Both the position numbers and the translations under genes were made by a program. From contig OY725488.1 of assembly GCA_963281255.1 (NCBI GenBank), positions 8,653,524 to 8,717,523 of the forward strand: a stretch of 64,000 nucleotides of DNA. The letters are read 5' to 3'. The DNA is from Aphrocallistes beatrix. Its lineage: Eukaryota; Porifera; Hexactinellida; Sceptrulophora; Aphrocallistidae. Position 1 is the first letter of the stretch. Each line of letters opens with the position of its first letter. Shown here piece by piece: positions 54,295-64,000 of this stretch. Below the pieces are notes generated by a model that did not search any database, was not told the origin of the DNA, and saw nothing but the letters and a program-made list of their open reading frames with translations.

Positions 54295-55654
54295 GTATAA
54301 GAAATTTTATACCTAATGAAGCTTGTCACAGAACTTATGAGCCACCCTGTATGTCTCGTTAAGGCCAATTCTATGTGCCACTCCACGTATATATTCCATG
54401 GGTAGTCTGTGAAAGTATCCGGAGATCAGACTCTTAAGGCCTTCCTCATTAGCTTTATCTTTTTGTCGTTTTGCAGGCTTTTCTCCAGCAATAAATTTAG
54501 CCTGTTTTACTTTGACAAGTCCTTGCTCTCGCTTCAATGCATTGATGAAACGCCAAATGTTGGGGTGGTAACATCCGATGGTGCATTGTATGAGCGATGC
54601 CAAGCTTCACCAATGTTTGATGTTGTTATTTGTCATTATATCGATGAATAGGGCGTTTAAAAGAAGCCATGTGTGAAAAATAAAGAAATTTTAAAAATAA
54701 AGAAATCATGCAATTGCATTGCGTAATTCCTGAATGGTTTTAGATGTTAATTTGTGGTGATTCTTTTACAATCCAACTTAATATTTACCGAATCGTCCAT
54801 ATACTGAGTACACACGTACCGATTTGTTCCGTACCGAAATGTCCACGTACCGATTTGTTCCGTACCGAAATGTCCACGTACCGATTTGTTCCGTACCGAA
54901 ATGTCCGTACCGAATTGTCCACGTACCGTACTGTCCGTATCCCGAAATAAGCGGCTATATTTTCAGATTGACTGAGGTTTGGTTGGCGATTGCATTTTGA
55001 TATATTTGAAGGCAAACTGTGATATATTTATGCTATTTATTTAGTCCTTGGTAGTTCATCCAAGGACTAAATAAATAGCATAAACATACCCCAGTTTGTA
55101 ATTCATAGAATATATGCAAACAAGGATAATGAATTAGGCACTCAGATACACAATAACGCTCTCTCGTATACTGCATAGTTTCATGTGCTGTACAATTCTA
55201 TTGGATTAATTGAGCAGCTGAGTTTCATTTATCCGCTTCAGGGTCAGATCAGACCCGCATTTGAATATCGAAACCAAGAATGGACTGCGTACATCGAGCA
55301 GTCGACATTGACATCCTGTATTGTACGTGTTTAACTTGTTTGTTTCATGGTGCATATACATATATATATTGCAGAAGTTCCAATTCAAGCAGTTCCCTGA
55401 GGACCATAATTGGACATTAAACTTGGTATCTATGGAATAGCCAAACTCAATTTTAATTTATTCTCATCACAGGGTCGCCGCGGGCTCTAGCCTTCCCAGG
55501 TCCTAAGACCTTCATTATGTGTACTTATCTCCCTGTATCTGTGTAAGCAATCCCTCGACTTGTGTGTACATACATTTCTAGGTTTTAATCATAGTTGACT
55601 CCGCATTACAACATTTGTAATAGTTAACCTTGGATCATTTATTAACTATGATTC

Positions 55655-55660
55655 TATAAG
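55655..55660 (+). promoter_or_regulatory. TATA-like element of F-box copy B
   Basis: TATAAG 29 bp before the ATG, identical to copy A. Confidence 0.35.
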
Positions 55661-55683
55661 GACTAGATATTATATTCCATCAT

Positions 55684-56856
55684 ATGGCTGAATCAAAATG
55701 CACGAAAAACCATTCAGAGAACAATGAACTCACTCTTGTTCACCTAAGTCCAGATATTCTCTCTAAAATAATCGTGTTTTCTTCCCCCAAAACAGTTGTA
55801 AGATTATCCAAAACCTGTAAGCAGCTCTATGCCATATGTAATACAGATCTTCAATGGAAATATCTGTTTGAGCTTCATTATCTTGACTCTTCTCTCCCAC
55901 CCGAAGTGTCGCATAAGCATTTCCTACAGAACCATTACTACCACCTCTACCCACTAATCGGTCTCTGGGTTGTTACTCTACCGCCGTACAATATTGTCCT
56001 GAAGATTTCTCAATCACGACATGATCCGTGTCTATTAGTTGGTTGGATGCCCGCTCTAGGCAGAACTGACCATAATAGTTTCAGTCAGCCTATTCTTTGC
56101 AAACACCAGGTCGCGTGTTTTGCAGTCAGCGATCATTTGCGTAAATATTTCGACGAAAAGAAGCTCATTTATCATTTTTCAGGTACATTTGAAGGCGGAG
56201 ACAAGTTAAATCCGCTATATTCATTCCATTTGAACAAATCTAGTTTGAGCGAGGAAGTTCTATCTTGCCTCATCGATACGAATGCAATCCTTTCGTTGAG
56301 AAGCCAGGATACCTACGCGAAAAAACGTTCCGAAATCCTGAATTCAAATTATGAAAGCCCACTGCATGCCCTCGAAGTGAATCGAATATCGATTAAGAGA
56401 GTAGCGAGTGAGGAGCCTCAACTCCTCTCACCTGGGGTATATAAAGGAGACTACTCAGTTCATGGCTTAGAGTTGCTACTCGTCTATTATCAGGAAGGCG
56501 AGATCTTGGCAGTGAAGCTAGCTGGTGATGGTAATATTCCTGGGGGAAAGATTTCCCTGAAGTGTATTCACACGAACAAGTTACAATGTGGAACTGATCC
56601 TGCTATCTTAGATCCTACTGATGGCGGGAAGAGGTATTATCAAATGAGTTCAAGTATCTATCCGAAGTCATTCACCGCGCTGTACCCTGGGCAAGGGCAG
56701 ATTGCCTATGACGGCTATTTCAGTCCGACGTTTTGTAGTGGAATGATGTACGTTGCGGATGAAAAAACATTTATTTTTAGTTGGGGTGCGCCATTAACAT
56801 TTTGCTCTTTATATATGAGGTGTGACGAACTGTCTGAGGATTGTAAATTTATTTGA
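55684..56856 (+). CDS. FBXO31-like F-box protein, copy B
   Basis: This ORF of 390 codons is the same length as copy A. It has the same F-box (LSPDILSKIIVFSSPKTVV) and FBXO31-type barrel. I count about five replacements: Gln/Glu near residue 14, Tyr/His in HKHFL, Ile/Val in GLWVVTL, and SLSEEVLS for SLNEAVLS. Both copies keep every motif and have no stops. So either the duplication is recent, gene conversion keeps the arms alike, or both copies are constrained. The expected role is an SCF ubiquitin-ligase substrate receptor. Confidence 0.85.
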   Translation: MAESKCTKNHSENNELTLVHLSPDILSKIIVFSSPKTVVRLSKTCKQLYAICNTDLQWKYLFELHYLDSSLPPEVSHKHFLQNHYYHLYPLIGLWVVTLPPYNIVLKISQSRHDPCLLVGWMPALGRTDHNSFSQPILCKHQVACFAVSDHLRKYFDEKKLIYHFSGTFEGGDKLNPLYSFHLNKSSLSEEVLSCLIDTNAILSLRSQDTYAKKRSEILNSNYESPLHALEVNRISIKRVASEEPQLLSPGVYKGDYSVHGLELLLVYYQEGEILAVKLAGDGNIPGGKISLKCIHTNKLQCGTDPAILDPTDGGKRYYQMSSSIYPKSFTALYPGQGQIAYDGYFSPTFCSGMMYVADEKTFIFSWGAPLTFCSLYMRCDELSEDCKFI

Positions 56857-57084
56857 TATGGTTGATATCTACCTACAAACATCTCAACGAATTTATTCTA
56901 CTATGCTACTATTTATACTTTTTGTATTTTACTGAAGCCAGACCGTTTGAAACAATAATGTAATTTACTTATTATCAGTGTATTCGTACTCGTGCAACAG
57001 CAATCCAACACAGTATTAGGATTGGAGAGGGTCAGATAAACTGTTTCAGTTTTTAAAAAAAGCTCTGTTTCATCGAATCCCATC

Positions 57085-57419
57085 CACTTCTTAAACACAT
57101 CCACCTCATTTATGTGGATTCTGATTACGTCACTCCGGGACAACTATTCCATCTATTAGAGTCCGTTGAACAATGCTCTGTGGATTGTGTAGCATTGAAT
57201 TTATCCTGGAGATCTAACACAGAAGTTCGTCTTTATGCGAATGCAATCCAACGCACTCAGCTGTCTAACACTAAGCTAAGTTTAGACCTGTACAGTAGTA
57301 AGCTAACTGAAACTGAAACAGTTAAAGCCTTATTCTCCTCCTCAGCCAATCAGATTCTATCTGGCCTGCGTTTATGTGATAATGAATTTCCTCCTGACAC
57401 TTACAGTCTGCTGACCAAT
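57085..57419 (+). pseudogene. NLR LRR-region fragment
   Basis: The reading frame matches the NLR at 36332 from LLNHIHLIYVNSDYVTPEQL to FPPDTYSLLTN (about residues 675-785). It has a few substitutions and one codon fewer (NTEVRLYAN versus NTEVLRSYAN). Homology stops abruptly at 57419. It lies just outside the end of arm B and has no start or NACHT. Confidence 0.85.
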
Positions 57420-57424
57420 CCTCA

Positions 57425-57960
57425 ACGCACTTCCCTTCCACCTCTTCTCTCAGCGAGATAATAGCACTATCTTCCTCTCTCAGCCTCTCATCCATCCCAC
57501 TCACCTCACTCTCAGATCTCTCCCGAAAGGACTGGAGTTGTCAACTCTCCTCTGGAACACAGAGTTCTCTCGCAACAGCGCTGCTCTCTGATCTCGCGAC
57601 TCAGCACTGTCTCTCTTAAGAGCGGACAACTCCGGTCTAATCCCATCCAACTCTGCACTCCTCTACTCAGGTCTGATTCTAGTCTGTCTCTGGTTCCTCC
57701 AGAGCTGACTAGCTGGGCTGCTAACTCCTGTTTCTCTCTCTCTACAGCTGACAGCTGGTTGCTAGCAGTTATATTCTGCTGGAATTCTCTGTGAGTTGCC
57801 TCTTCTCGCTTTCCTTCCTCGCCAGCAGTTCCTTCATCTCGGATATCTCCGTGTGATTACTCCTCAGCTCATTCTCTACACTCTAGCGTTCTCTCTCAGA
57901 GATTCTCTCTCTTGTTCAAGCTGCTCCACTTGATGTGTGAAGTGTCGAGAGAGATTCTAC
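57425..57960 (-). pseudogene. Decayed coiled-coil coding sequence
   Basis: The minus strand is purine-rich and gives broken heptad-like fragments: MKELLARKESEKRQLTEN, LSAVEREKQELAAQLVS and MDERLREEDSAIISLREEVE. Frameshifts and stops separate them. This looks like a relic of a long coiled-coil protein, fused next to the NLR fragment. Confidence 0.55.
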
Positions 57961-58789
57961 ACAGTTATACGAAAACGTTTAAGAAGTAAGATATTTGATT
58001 AAATTAATAATTTAGGAAATCTCATTTATGAAATGTGAAATTCAGTGATAAATAAAAATAAATAAATAATCTCAAAAACAAAGTATTTATACCAAAAATA
58101 AGACTGATTCGGTAGAAACTCGAAAATTCTAACTCAGCAAACTTTATAATTGCTGAGCTTAATCATATTGCAACAGAACTCTTGGATAGAACTGAAGCTG
58201 AGACAAGTACAGTAGAATCTACATAAGTGAGGGAGCTAGGGACTGCGAAATGTACCTACTGCCTCATTCCTCACTTATAATGTACACAATAATCACAATA
58301 TATTTAGCCAAACGATTTGATTGAATCCATTTATAGTAAATTTTTGTCATTTCTAGGTCTGTTGCATGTTGCATGAATCTGGAATCCGATTACCTTATCC
58401 CATACCGTTTGGAAGTAAACCTCTTCATGAATAGACCCATTTTGGTATTATTTGTAGGAAGAATCAAGTGTTGAAATACTTTTGTCCGTTTGGTGTATAA
58501 TTTGATTGGTTAATTATCTTCCAAACCTTGTTACTAAAATGACTCTTAAATAAATTCCTCTGTACTTATCAATAACATGTTGTTGTTTACTGTTCTTTAG
58601 CTCAATATTGTGCTGTAAGACAGTTTTACTTACAAATCATATGATGTAAGATTAGCAGTGTTTGGATGAGTTGATCTTGTGGATGCTAGTAAACAACCAC
58701 ACGACACAACTAGTGCCATCTCCACGTTATCATCAATTGCTTCGTAGAAGAGGTGGCACGAGAATAACCACATTAACATTCAACTTAAC
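57961..58789. other. Non-coding interval
   Basis: AT-rich DNA. At 58208-58277 ACAGTAGAATCTACATAAGTGAGG is partly mirrored by CCTCACTTATAATGTACA, a probable short MITE remnant. Nothing else recognised. Confidence 0.4.
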
Positions 58790-59110
58790 AAGGTTCAATC
58801 CACTCGAGTGGATGGTGTGTAGCATAGAGAGAGACTATATAAATAGCTGTAATGAGTTGGATCCAGAATAAACTAATCGACAGAACTCAAATATAAACTG
58901 AACAAACGCTAATTTAAAGACAGAACTACTTCAAGCTTTACATTCAAGTGAGTTATAGTTTAAATTCTATTAATAGAATATTAACTTAAACTGTTTGAAT
59001 TTCACACTATTTTTATGCTCACCATCTCGTTTCAAAATTAGCTGTTAGATCATAATTTTAATTTACTAACTGGAAGTTTGCTCAGAGTTGGATTCGGATC
59101 GATTTTTCAG
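58790..59110 (+). repeat. Diverged direct repeat, copy 1 (LTR-like)
   Basis: Contains GAGAGAGACTATATAAATAG, then AATAAA about 28 bp on, then AACAAACGCTAATTT, ACTACTTCAAGCTTTACA and GGAAGTTTGCTCA. All are found again in the same order at 60215-60570. A TATA box closely followed by a poly(A) signal is LTR-like, but no retroelement proteins lie between. Confidence 0.5.
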
Positions 59111-59650
59111 AATCCCGCTCGAAACCCGAAACTATTTAGGAGCTGATCCGACTCTATTCTAATATTAGTACAAACATAAAGTTATGATTTTAATTGTCTA
59201 CTAGAAATTTTCAATTTATAGTACAAACCATCATTTATAGGATTACCCGCCTAGAATTGAATGACGAGACACAATCATGTTGAACATATCTGACCTCGTT
59301 CTTCCATAAATATTTTTTCAAATTAACTCGTTGTTGCGTTTCCGCAATTTGGATTATCCAACTATTATTCTTGTAAGCTCTGACTTGTAATCTCACTTAT
59401 TTAGTGTCTCTGTTCACTTCAATGAAAGGAACCTGTCTTCCATTAATTGAAACAAAATGGAATTGTATACTCCTGAAATCGGCGAAGAAGCAACCAAATT
59501 GTTGCTTGAAAATGATAGCTAATTGAACCCCTGTTTTGTTTTCAACGCGAAGCTAAAACTGAACAAGAGTTTTATAAATACTCTTATATAAAGTAAATTT
59601 TAGAGAGTAAGCATAATCAAATTTGAATTTTTAGCTATTTTTCGATCTTT

Positions 59651-60220
59651 GATATAAACTGACAATACACACTGACCATTGGTACTGATCATAGAGACTA
59701 CCCATAGGAACCGAGGATATAAACTGACAATACACACTGACCATTGGTACTGATCATAGAGACTACCCATAGGAACCGAGGATATAAACTGACAATACAC
59801 ACTGACCATTGGTACTGATCATAGAGACTACCCATAGGAACCGAGGATATAAACTGACAATACACACTGACCATTGGTACTGATCATAGAGACTACCCAT
59901 AGGAACCGAGGATATAAACTGACAATACACACTGACCATTGGTACTGATCATAGAGACTACCCATAGGAACCGAGGATATAAACTGACAATACACACTGA
60001 CCATTGGTACTGATCATAGAGACTACCCATAGGAACCGAGGATATAAACTGACAATACACACTGACCATTGGTACTGATCATAGAGACTACCCATAGGAA
60101 CCGAGGATATAAACTGACAATACACACTGACCATTGGTACTGATCATAGAGACTACCCATAGGAACCGAGGATATAAACTGACAATAGACACTGACTATT
60201 GGCACTGATCATAGAGAGTC
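59651..60220. repeat. 65-bp satellite, ~8.8 nearly identical units
   Basis: Units start every 65 bp from 59651 (GATATAAACTGACAATACAC...CCCATAGGAACCGAG). Units 1-8 are essentially identical; the last, from 60171, has several changes and is cut short. It lies between the two direct repeats at 58790 and 60215. Short minus-strand ORFs are artefacts. Confidence 0.95.
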
Positions 60221-60570
60221 CACTCAAGTTGATAGTGTCTAGCATAGGGAGAGAGTATATGACCTCATGGAATCATGAATTAGTTGTGGATCCCTACGTA
60301 CGACATTTAATATCCCGCCGCTGTACCACTTTTCGAAAGGCTGTGCCGCACATGTATCATTAAACAAACGCTAATTTGCAGATAGAACTACTTCAAGCTT
60401 TACATTTCAAGTGAGCTATGGATTCAATGCTATAAAGAGAATTTTTAAAATATTAAATTTCACACCATATTATTATGCGCATCATCTCAGTTAGCTGTTA
60501 GAAATAGTTTCAATTTACTAGTTGGAAGTTTGCTCATATTTGGAGGCGGATCGACTTTTCAGAATTCTCC
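60215..60570 (+). repeat. Diverged direct repeat, copy 2 (LTR-like)
   Basis: Partner of 58790-59110, with conserved blocks in the same order (CCACTCAAGTTGATAGTGTC, AACAAACGCTAATTT, ACTACTTCAAGCTTTACA). Confidence 0.5.
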
Positions 60571-60644
60571 CTGACTCTATTATAATGTTAGTTCATATTG
60601 TAATGTTACGGTTTTTCATTGGCTAACTCTAATTTTTTCATGAA

Positions 60645-61010
60645 TTCTCAACGGCTAAAATTGGATATTTTAATATGTAGATTCCGAATTTCGCACTTTG
60701 AAAGTGATAATATGTGAATGTTAGAAGTTACTACATTAGTTTTATACATATTTTCACACCTGAAAAATTCTTGTTTTGAGCTAAAAGCGAGTTCTCAACA
60801 GCTAATATAGGATATTTTAATGTGTAGATTCCGATTTTCGCACTTAAGAAAGAAATCATTCGATTATTTTATGAGCTATGGAATTTTGATTAATACACAT
60901 TTTCGCACCCTTTGAAAAAAAATATATTTTAAAATAAAAGCGAGCTCTCAACGGCTATTATATGGTATTTTAATATGTAGATTCAAATTTCACACTTAGA
61001 ATGTCCTAAA
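60645..61010. repeat. Three degenerate ~150-bp repeats
   Basis: Units start near 60645, 60793 and 60951, each with CTCAACGGCTA...GATATTTTAAT and GTAGATTCCGA...TTCGCACTT. A related single block is at 26038-26100. Confidence 0.7.
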
Positions 61011-61109
61011 ATGAGTGTTTCCCGATGTATTCCGATATTCATATTTAATGTTCCTTCGAGTCACTTCCTGGAGCTGCACTATCTGTCGACCGACATTTTT
61101 CGATTTTGT

Positions 61110-61355
61110 TGGCTATTTGATACTTTTATTCAATATCTGAAAATTTTGATGCTATTAAAAGTTTACTAATATTTGATATAAGAAAAAATCCGATATTGAT
61201 ACAATGTATCAGAAAGAAAAAGTGACCAATACCATTATCAATATCACGATTTTAAAATACGATATTATCTAAAATTCTGAAAAATATTTATTCGAAAATA
61301 CTGGAAAAGAGCGATCAATTCCCGAATTTTTCAGATGTTTGTCAATATTTGATAA
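61110..61355. repeat. Inverted relative of 40200-40790 lacking the MITE
   Basis: The reverse complement reads TTCTTATATCAAATATTAGT, matching the sequence either side of the 40368-40722 MITE. It provides an empty target site (TA at 61170-61171). Confidence 0.75.
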
Positions 61356-61367
61356 TGTTATAATATA

Positions 61368-61400
61368 CAGTGCCCGTCAAAAGTATTTGACTACCACGAA
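61368..61400 (+). mobile_element. Left end of a Tc1-like element
   Basis: CAGTGCCCGTCAAAAGTATT after TA is a typical Tc1-like terminal repeat. No right end is visible before the Helitron-like element at 61505. Confidence 0.5.
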
Positions 61401-61504
61401 AACCTCCATACGAATAGGATTAAAGTGAGTCTATTCATGAAGGAATACGTATACTCAAACAGTAAGAAATACTCTATTTTGATTTCAAATTCGTAATCTA
61501 CACA

Positions 61505-62052
61505 TCCTTACTATTAAAACTCTATTAATCTATATACGTATATCTATATCTATATATCTGTAATGAATTGATTGGAGAAACTGCCGGTCATAGAAAGCTG
61601 ATTTTTGGCATGTGGGAGTCTTTTGGCTATGCCTCCAGTAAGTTCTGAGCTCAGAGAAAAATGTTGACTCATCATAGAATTATGACGTCATTGTCACATT
61701 TTTAAAAGTTAAGCAACACAATTATTCAGGCATAACTCAGCCATTATAGGAGATAGAAGGCTGAAAATTTAATAGAATCTGTATACTAACAAGTCTCACA
61801 TATGATGCAACTATCATCAAAAAATGATGGCTTATCACTTTGCTATGACGTCATCATTACTCATCAAAATTTTAAAAATTGACAAATTTGGTGTTTTTTC
61901 GAGTGATATCGATTTTAAAAGTAAGATGGACATATTTCGAGATGATATCTCCCTTATAATTAACCAATGTCACCTATAGGCGACCGAAGGGAGCCTCCGG
62001 CGGACACAAAGTGTCCGCCAGCCGCGTAGCACAAGCAAGCGAAGCGCGCTTG
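61505..62052 (+). mobile_element. Helitron-like element, 548 bp
   Basis: Starts TCCTTACTATTAAAACTC after A and ends GCGAAGCGCGCTTG before T. Nearly collinear with 33316-33867. It ends 244 bp upstream of the EndoH-like gene. Confidence 0.75.
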
Positions 62053-62295
62053 TTCTAATTACTCATAATTGTGAATTCAATCTTACTTCATGTAAATAAG
62101 TTAGAGACTCACAAAACCCAAAACCCAATTAAAAATGTATATTATGCAAATGTCCTACGAGTCACTTAACAGAGCTGCACTCAGTCTGTCGACTGACATT
62201 TTACTTTTTACTCTTATTTAATTTTCTATATCTACAGAGTTAGCTGAGTCATTGTTAGCAATCTAATACCGCCTCAAACCAGAAAGAAGTTTGCC

Positions 62296-63363
62296 ATGTC
62301 TTGGACTAAAACAGCTAATGTTGCAATGCTCGGAGATGCTAACTGGGATGGTTTTATCAGGAAAGTTCCGAACTCTTCACCACAGCAAGCAAAACGAATT
62401 TCCATCAAGAACCCGAAGATTAATTTCTTTTTTTTCTGTCGCGAATTTGTAGACCTTGGAGATAAGGGAGGGTTTGTTCCAGGCGATGCCGTTTTTTTTA
62501 GTGGCCAACTTTCGTTTGGCGGTGCACCTCAATGCGATTCCTACCAAAAGAATCAAATGACGATTGTGTATATTAGTCCTGTGAGTTCTCAACAATTTCG
62601 GGATATTGCTTCTTATACTTCTGCCGATGGAAGCCCAGCTGTTGATGTGGTTTGTATCTTTGGTGGCAATTATTGCACTAAAGAATACCCCTGCCTACGA
62701 GCTGGGAATAACAATCCACCAACGGAAAAACCTTTGAATCCGAACATTCAGGAAGTTCTTGAAGATGGGTCTGTAAAGTTCCTACAAGATAAGGGCATAA
62801 CGGTATTACTGACTATTTTGAACGGCCAATCATTGGTTGGTTGGTCGCAATTTACAAATGAAATTGATGCGACGGGTTTCGCTAACTATCTGAAAACAGA
62901 CATGGTAGATAAATATGGATTGGATGGAATCGACATTGACGATGAATACAGCAATGGAGAACCTATCGCTACATCCCTGGTTATGGTAACGTCAATAATG
63001 AAGAAGATAATGCCAGATAGAATTATATCTAAAGCTCTGTTTAAGGATGGACAGTATTTTATTCCCTCTGTTGATGGCAAAAGATTATCTGACACATTAG
63101 ATTATGGTTGGGAAATGACTTACGGAGCTTCACCTAAGCATGTGCTTCCTCCCTATGTTAAGTATGGAATGAGTGAGACTGTAGTGTCCAAAGGATTTAA
63201 TTATAGGCGTCCATCCTATGACCCTATGGGAGATGTTCATTGGATAAAAAATAATGGCTATGGGGGAGTGATGATGTTTGACTTCCAAGATCACAACAGT
63301 GTTGAGTTTATGGGAAAGCTGGTAGATGCTTTATACGGTCCCGGGAACTGGAATTACAAATAA
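62296..63363 (+). CDS. EndoH-like GH18 endo-beta-N-acetylglucosaminidase
   Basis: Product of 355 residues. The GH18 active-site motif DxxDxDxE is present as YGLDGIDIDDEY (D210, D213, D215, E217; E217 would be the acid/base). Around it, VLLTILNGQSLVGWSQF, FANYLKTDMVDKYGLDGIDI, MPDRIIS, LDYGWEMTYG and a final GYGGVMMFDF match the bacterial Endo H/Endo F group. These enzymes cut the chitobiose core of N-glycans. No signal peptide is evident, so the protein may be cytosolic or use another route. Animals normally carry a GH85 cytosolic ENGase, so this gene is unusual and may derive from horizontal transfer. It is intact and its base composition resembles the local AT-rich background. Confidence 0.82.
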   Translation: MSWTKTANVAMLGDANWDGFIRKVPNSSPQQAKRISIKNPKINFFFFCREFVDLGDKGGFVPGDAVFFSGQLSFGGAPQCDSYQKNQMTIVYISPVSSQQFRDIASYTSADGSPAVDVVCIFGGNYCTKEYPCLRAGNNNPPTEKPLNPNIQEVLEDGSVKFLQDKGITVLLTILNGQSLVGWSQFTNEIDATGFANYLKTDMVDKYGLDGIDIDDEYSNGEPIATSLVMVTSIMKKIMPDRIISKALFKDGQYFIPSVDGKRLSDTLDYGWEMTYGASPKHVLPPYVKYGMSETVVSKGFNYRRPSYDPMGDVHWIKNNGYGGVMMFDFQDHNSVEFMGKLVDALYGPGNWNYK

Positions 63364-63754
63364 TTAACGTGAAAAGGCAGTTATAACAGTTGCATTTGTT
63401 GCTCTATTTTCTATTTTCTCAAGCGCTAGGATAGATATGTATAACACGCATGAAGTAAATATATTTGTTTGTTTACCATTAGTGTTACCTCTATGTTATT
63501 GTTGGTTTCTAATTATTGTTTACATCGGCTTTGAACTTGTTTATCGAACCTATTCTATACAAATAACATTTCAATGTACAGATTCGTTGTTAGGATTCAA
63601 ATATTGATATTCACACCAGATAACCGATAGAATGTGTCAACCAGGTTAATCGTCCCAATAACTTTACATTCAATATTCTAAATTTAGAATTCCTCAGTGT
63701 TAGAAGAGCTATAAATAGCTATTATTCTAATTCAGGTGTTGTTTCGCGAGTTGA

Positions 63755-64000
63755 CTGAATAAGACCGAATATTTGGTAGGAAAATAGATTTTTCCCAAAC
63801 TGGAATAAGACCGAAAAAAAATAGGACTGGAATAAGAGCGAATTATCAAAAATTGGAATAAGACCGAATTATCAAAACTGGAAAAGACCGAATTATCAAA
63901 ACTGGAATAAGACCGAATTGCCAAAACTGGAATAAGACCGAATTATCAAAACTGGAATAAGACCGAATTATCAAAACTGGAATAAGACCGAATTATCAAA
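63755..64000. repeat. 25-bp minisatellite running off the window
   Basis: Units of GAATAAGACCGAATTATCAA + AACTG, irregular at first and regular from about 63830, continue to the last base. The region 63364-63754 holds no visible gene. Confidence 0.9.

Larger units (their letters stand above)
54295..57055 (+). repeat. Inverted duplication, arm B (~2.8 kb)
   Basis: Inverted partner of 28744-31663. From left it holds a piece of the mariner-like MITE (54295-54349), the MULE end with its GGTACG arrays (to 54943), the 25-bp-arm hairpin, and the F-box gene with promoter. It lacks the 145-bp hAT MITE. The left junction cuts the MITE 55 bp from its end, so the duplication happened after that MITE had inserted. 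Confidence 0.9.

Noticed and set aside
59600-60205. Minus-strand ORFs with repeated VSVYCQFISSVPMGSLYDQ
   Set aside because: They are translations of the 65-bp satellite; no independent support.

Overview
The window is animal nuclear DNA, probably from an early-branching or otherwise unusual invertebrate. The evidence is the metazoan gene set: HEATR5, exportin-T, a BPI/LBP-type lipid-binding protein, a FBXO31-like F-box protein, a Ras-family GTPase ending in a CaaX box, and a NACHT-LRR (NLR) immune-type receptor preceded by a death-fold-like segment. Every gene that can be read is one uninterrupted exon, including HEATR5 (1985 codons) and exportin-T (965 codons). Either the genome is extremely intron-poor or this stretch has lost its introns. 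I cannot name the species. A sponge-like or cnidarian-like non-bilaterian would fit the NLR and the EndoH-like gene, but this is a guess.

Layout. 0-10 kb: two GC-rich genes on the minus strand, HEATR5 and exportin-T, 390 bp apart. 10-12.5 kb: a secreted BPI/LBP-like gene. 12.8-20.8 kb: a duplicated gene for a multi-pass membrane protein. The first copy is intact and the second has a 1-bp frameshift. Between them lie a four-unit tRNA-like array and a ~69-bp satellite. The duplicated block starts at the 3' tip of a Helitron-like element. 21-22.4 kb: a frameshifted LRR-EGF gene. 23.8-25.6 kb: a DRE-TIM (HMGL-like) barrel fused to one EF-hand. 27.6-28.2 kb: a divergent Ras-like GTPase. 28.7-31.7 kb and 54.3-57.1 kb: two arms of a large inverted duplication, each with an intact FBXO31-like gene. 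36.3-39.7 kb: the NLR, whose death-fold-like N-terminus is separated from the NACHT by one in-frame TAG. 62.3-63.4 kb: an EndoH-like GH18 enzyme.

The rest is dense in DNA transposons and satellites. For many elements the ends and target-site duplications can be read exactly. They include Helitron-like elements inserted between A and T, a Mutator-like relic carrying a mariner-like MITE that itself carries a hAT MITE, a dead full-length mariner, a frameshifted hAT transposase inside GAATT-type arrays, pogo/Tc1-like MITEs with TA duplications, and small hAT MITEs with 8-bp duplications. Several foldback elements carry arrays of a GGACATTTCG-type motif at both ends.

The genes do not form an obvious pathway. 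The recurring theme is duplication by mobile elements, acting on a membrane-protein gene, an F-box gene and an NLR. No wholly new biochemical system is demonstrated. The strongest leads are the Helitron-bounded gene duplication, the NLR in-frame stop, the foldback element family with motif arrays, and the EF-hand/DRE-TIM fusion.
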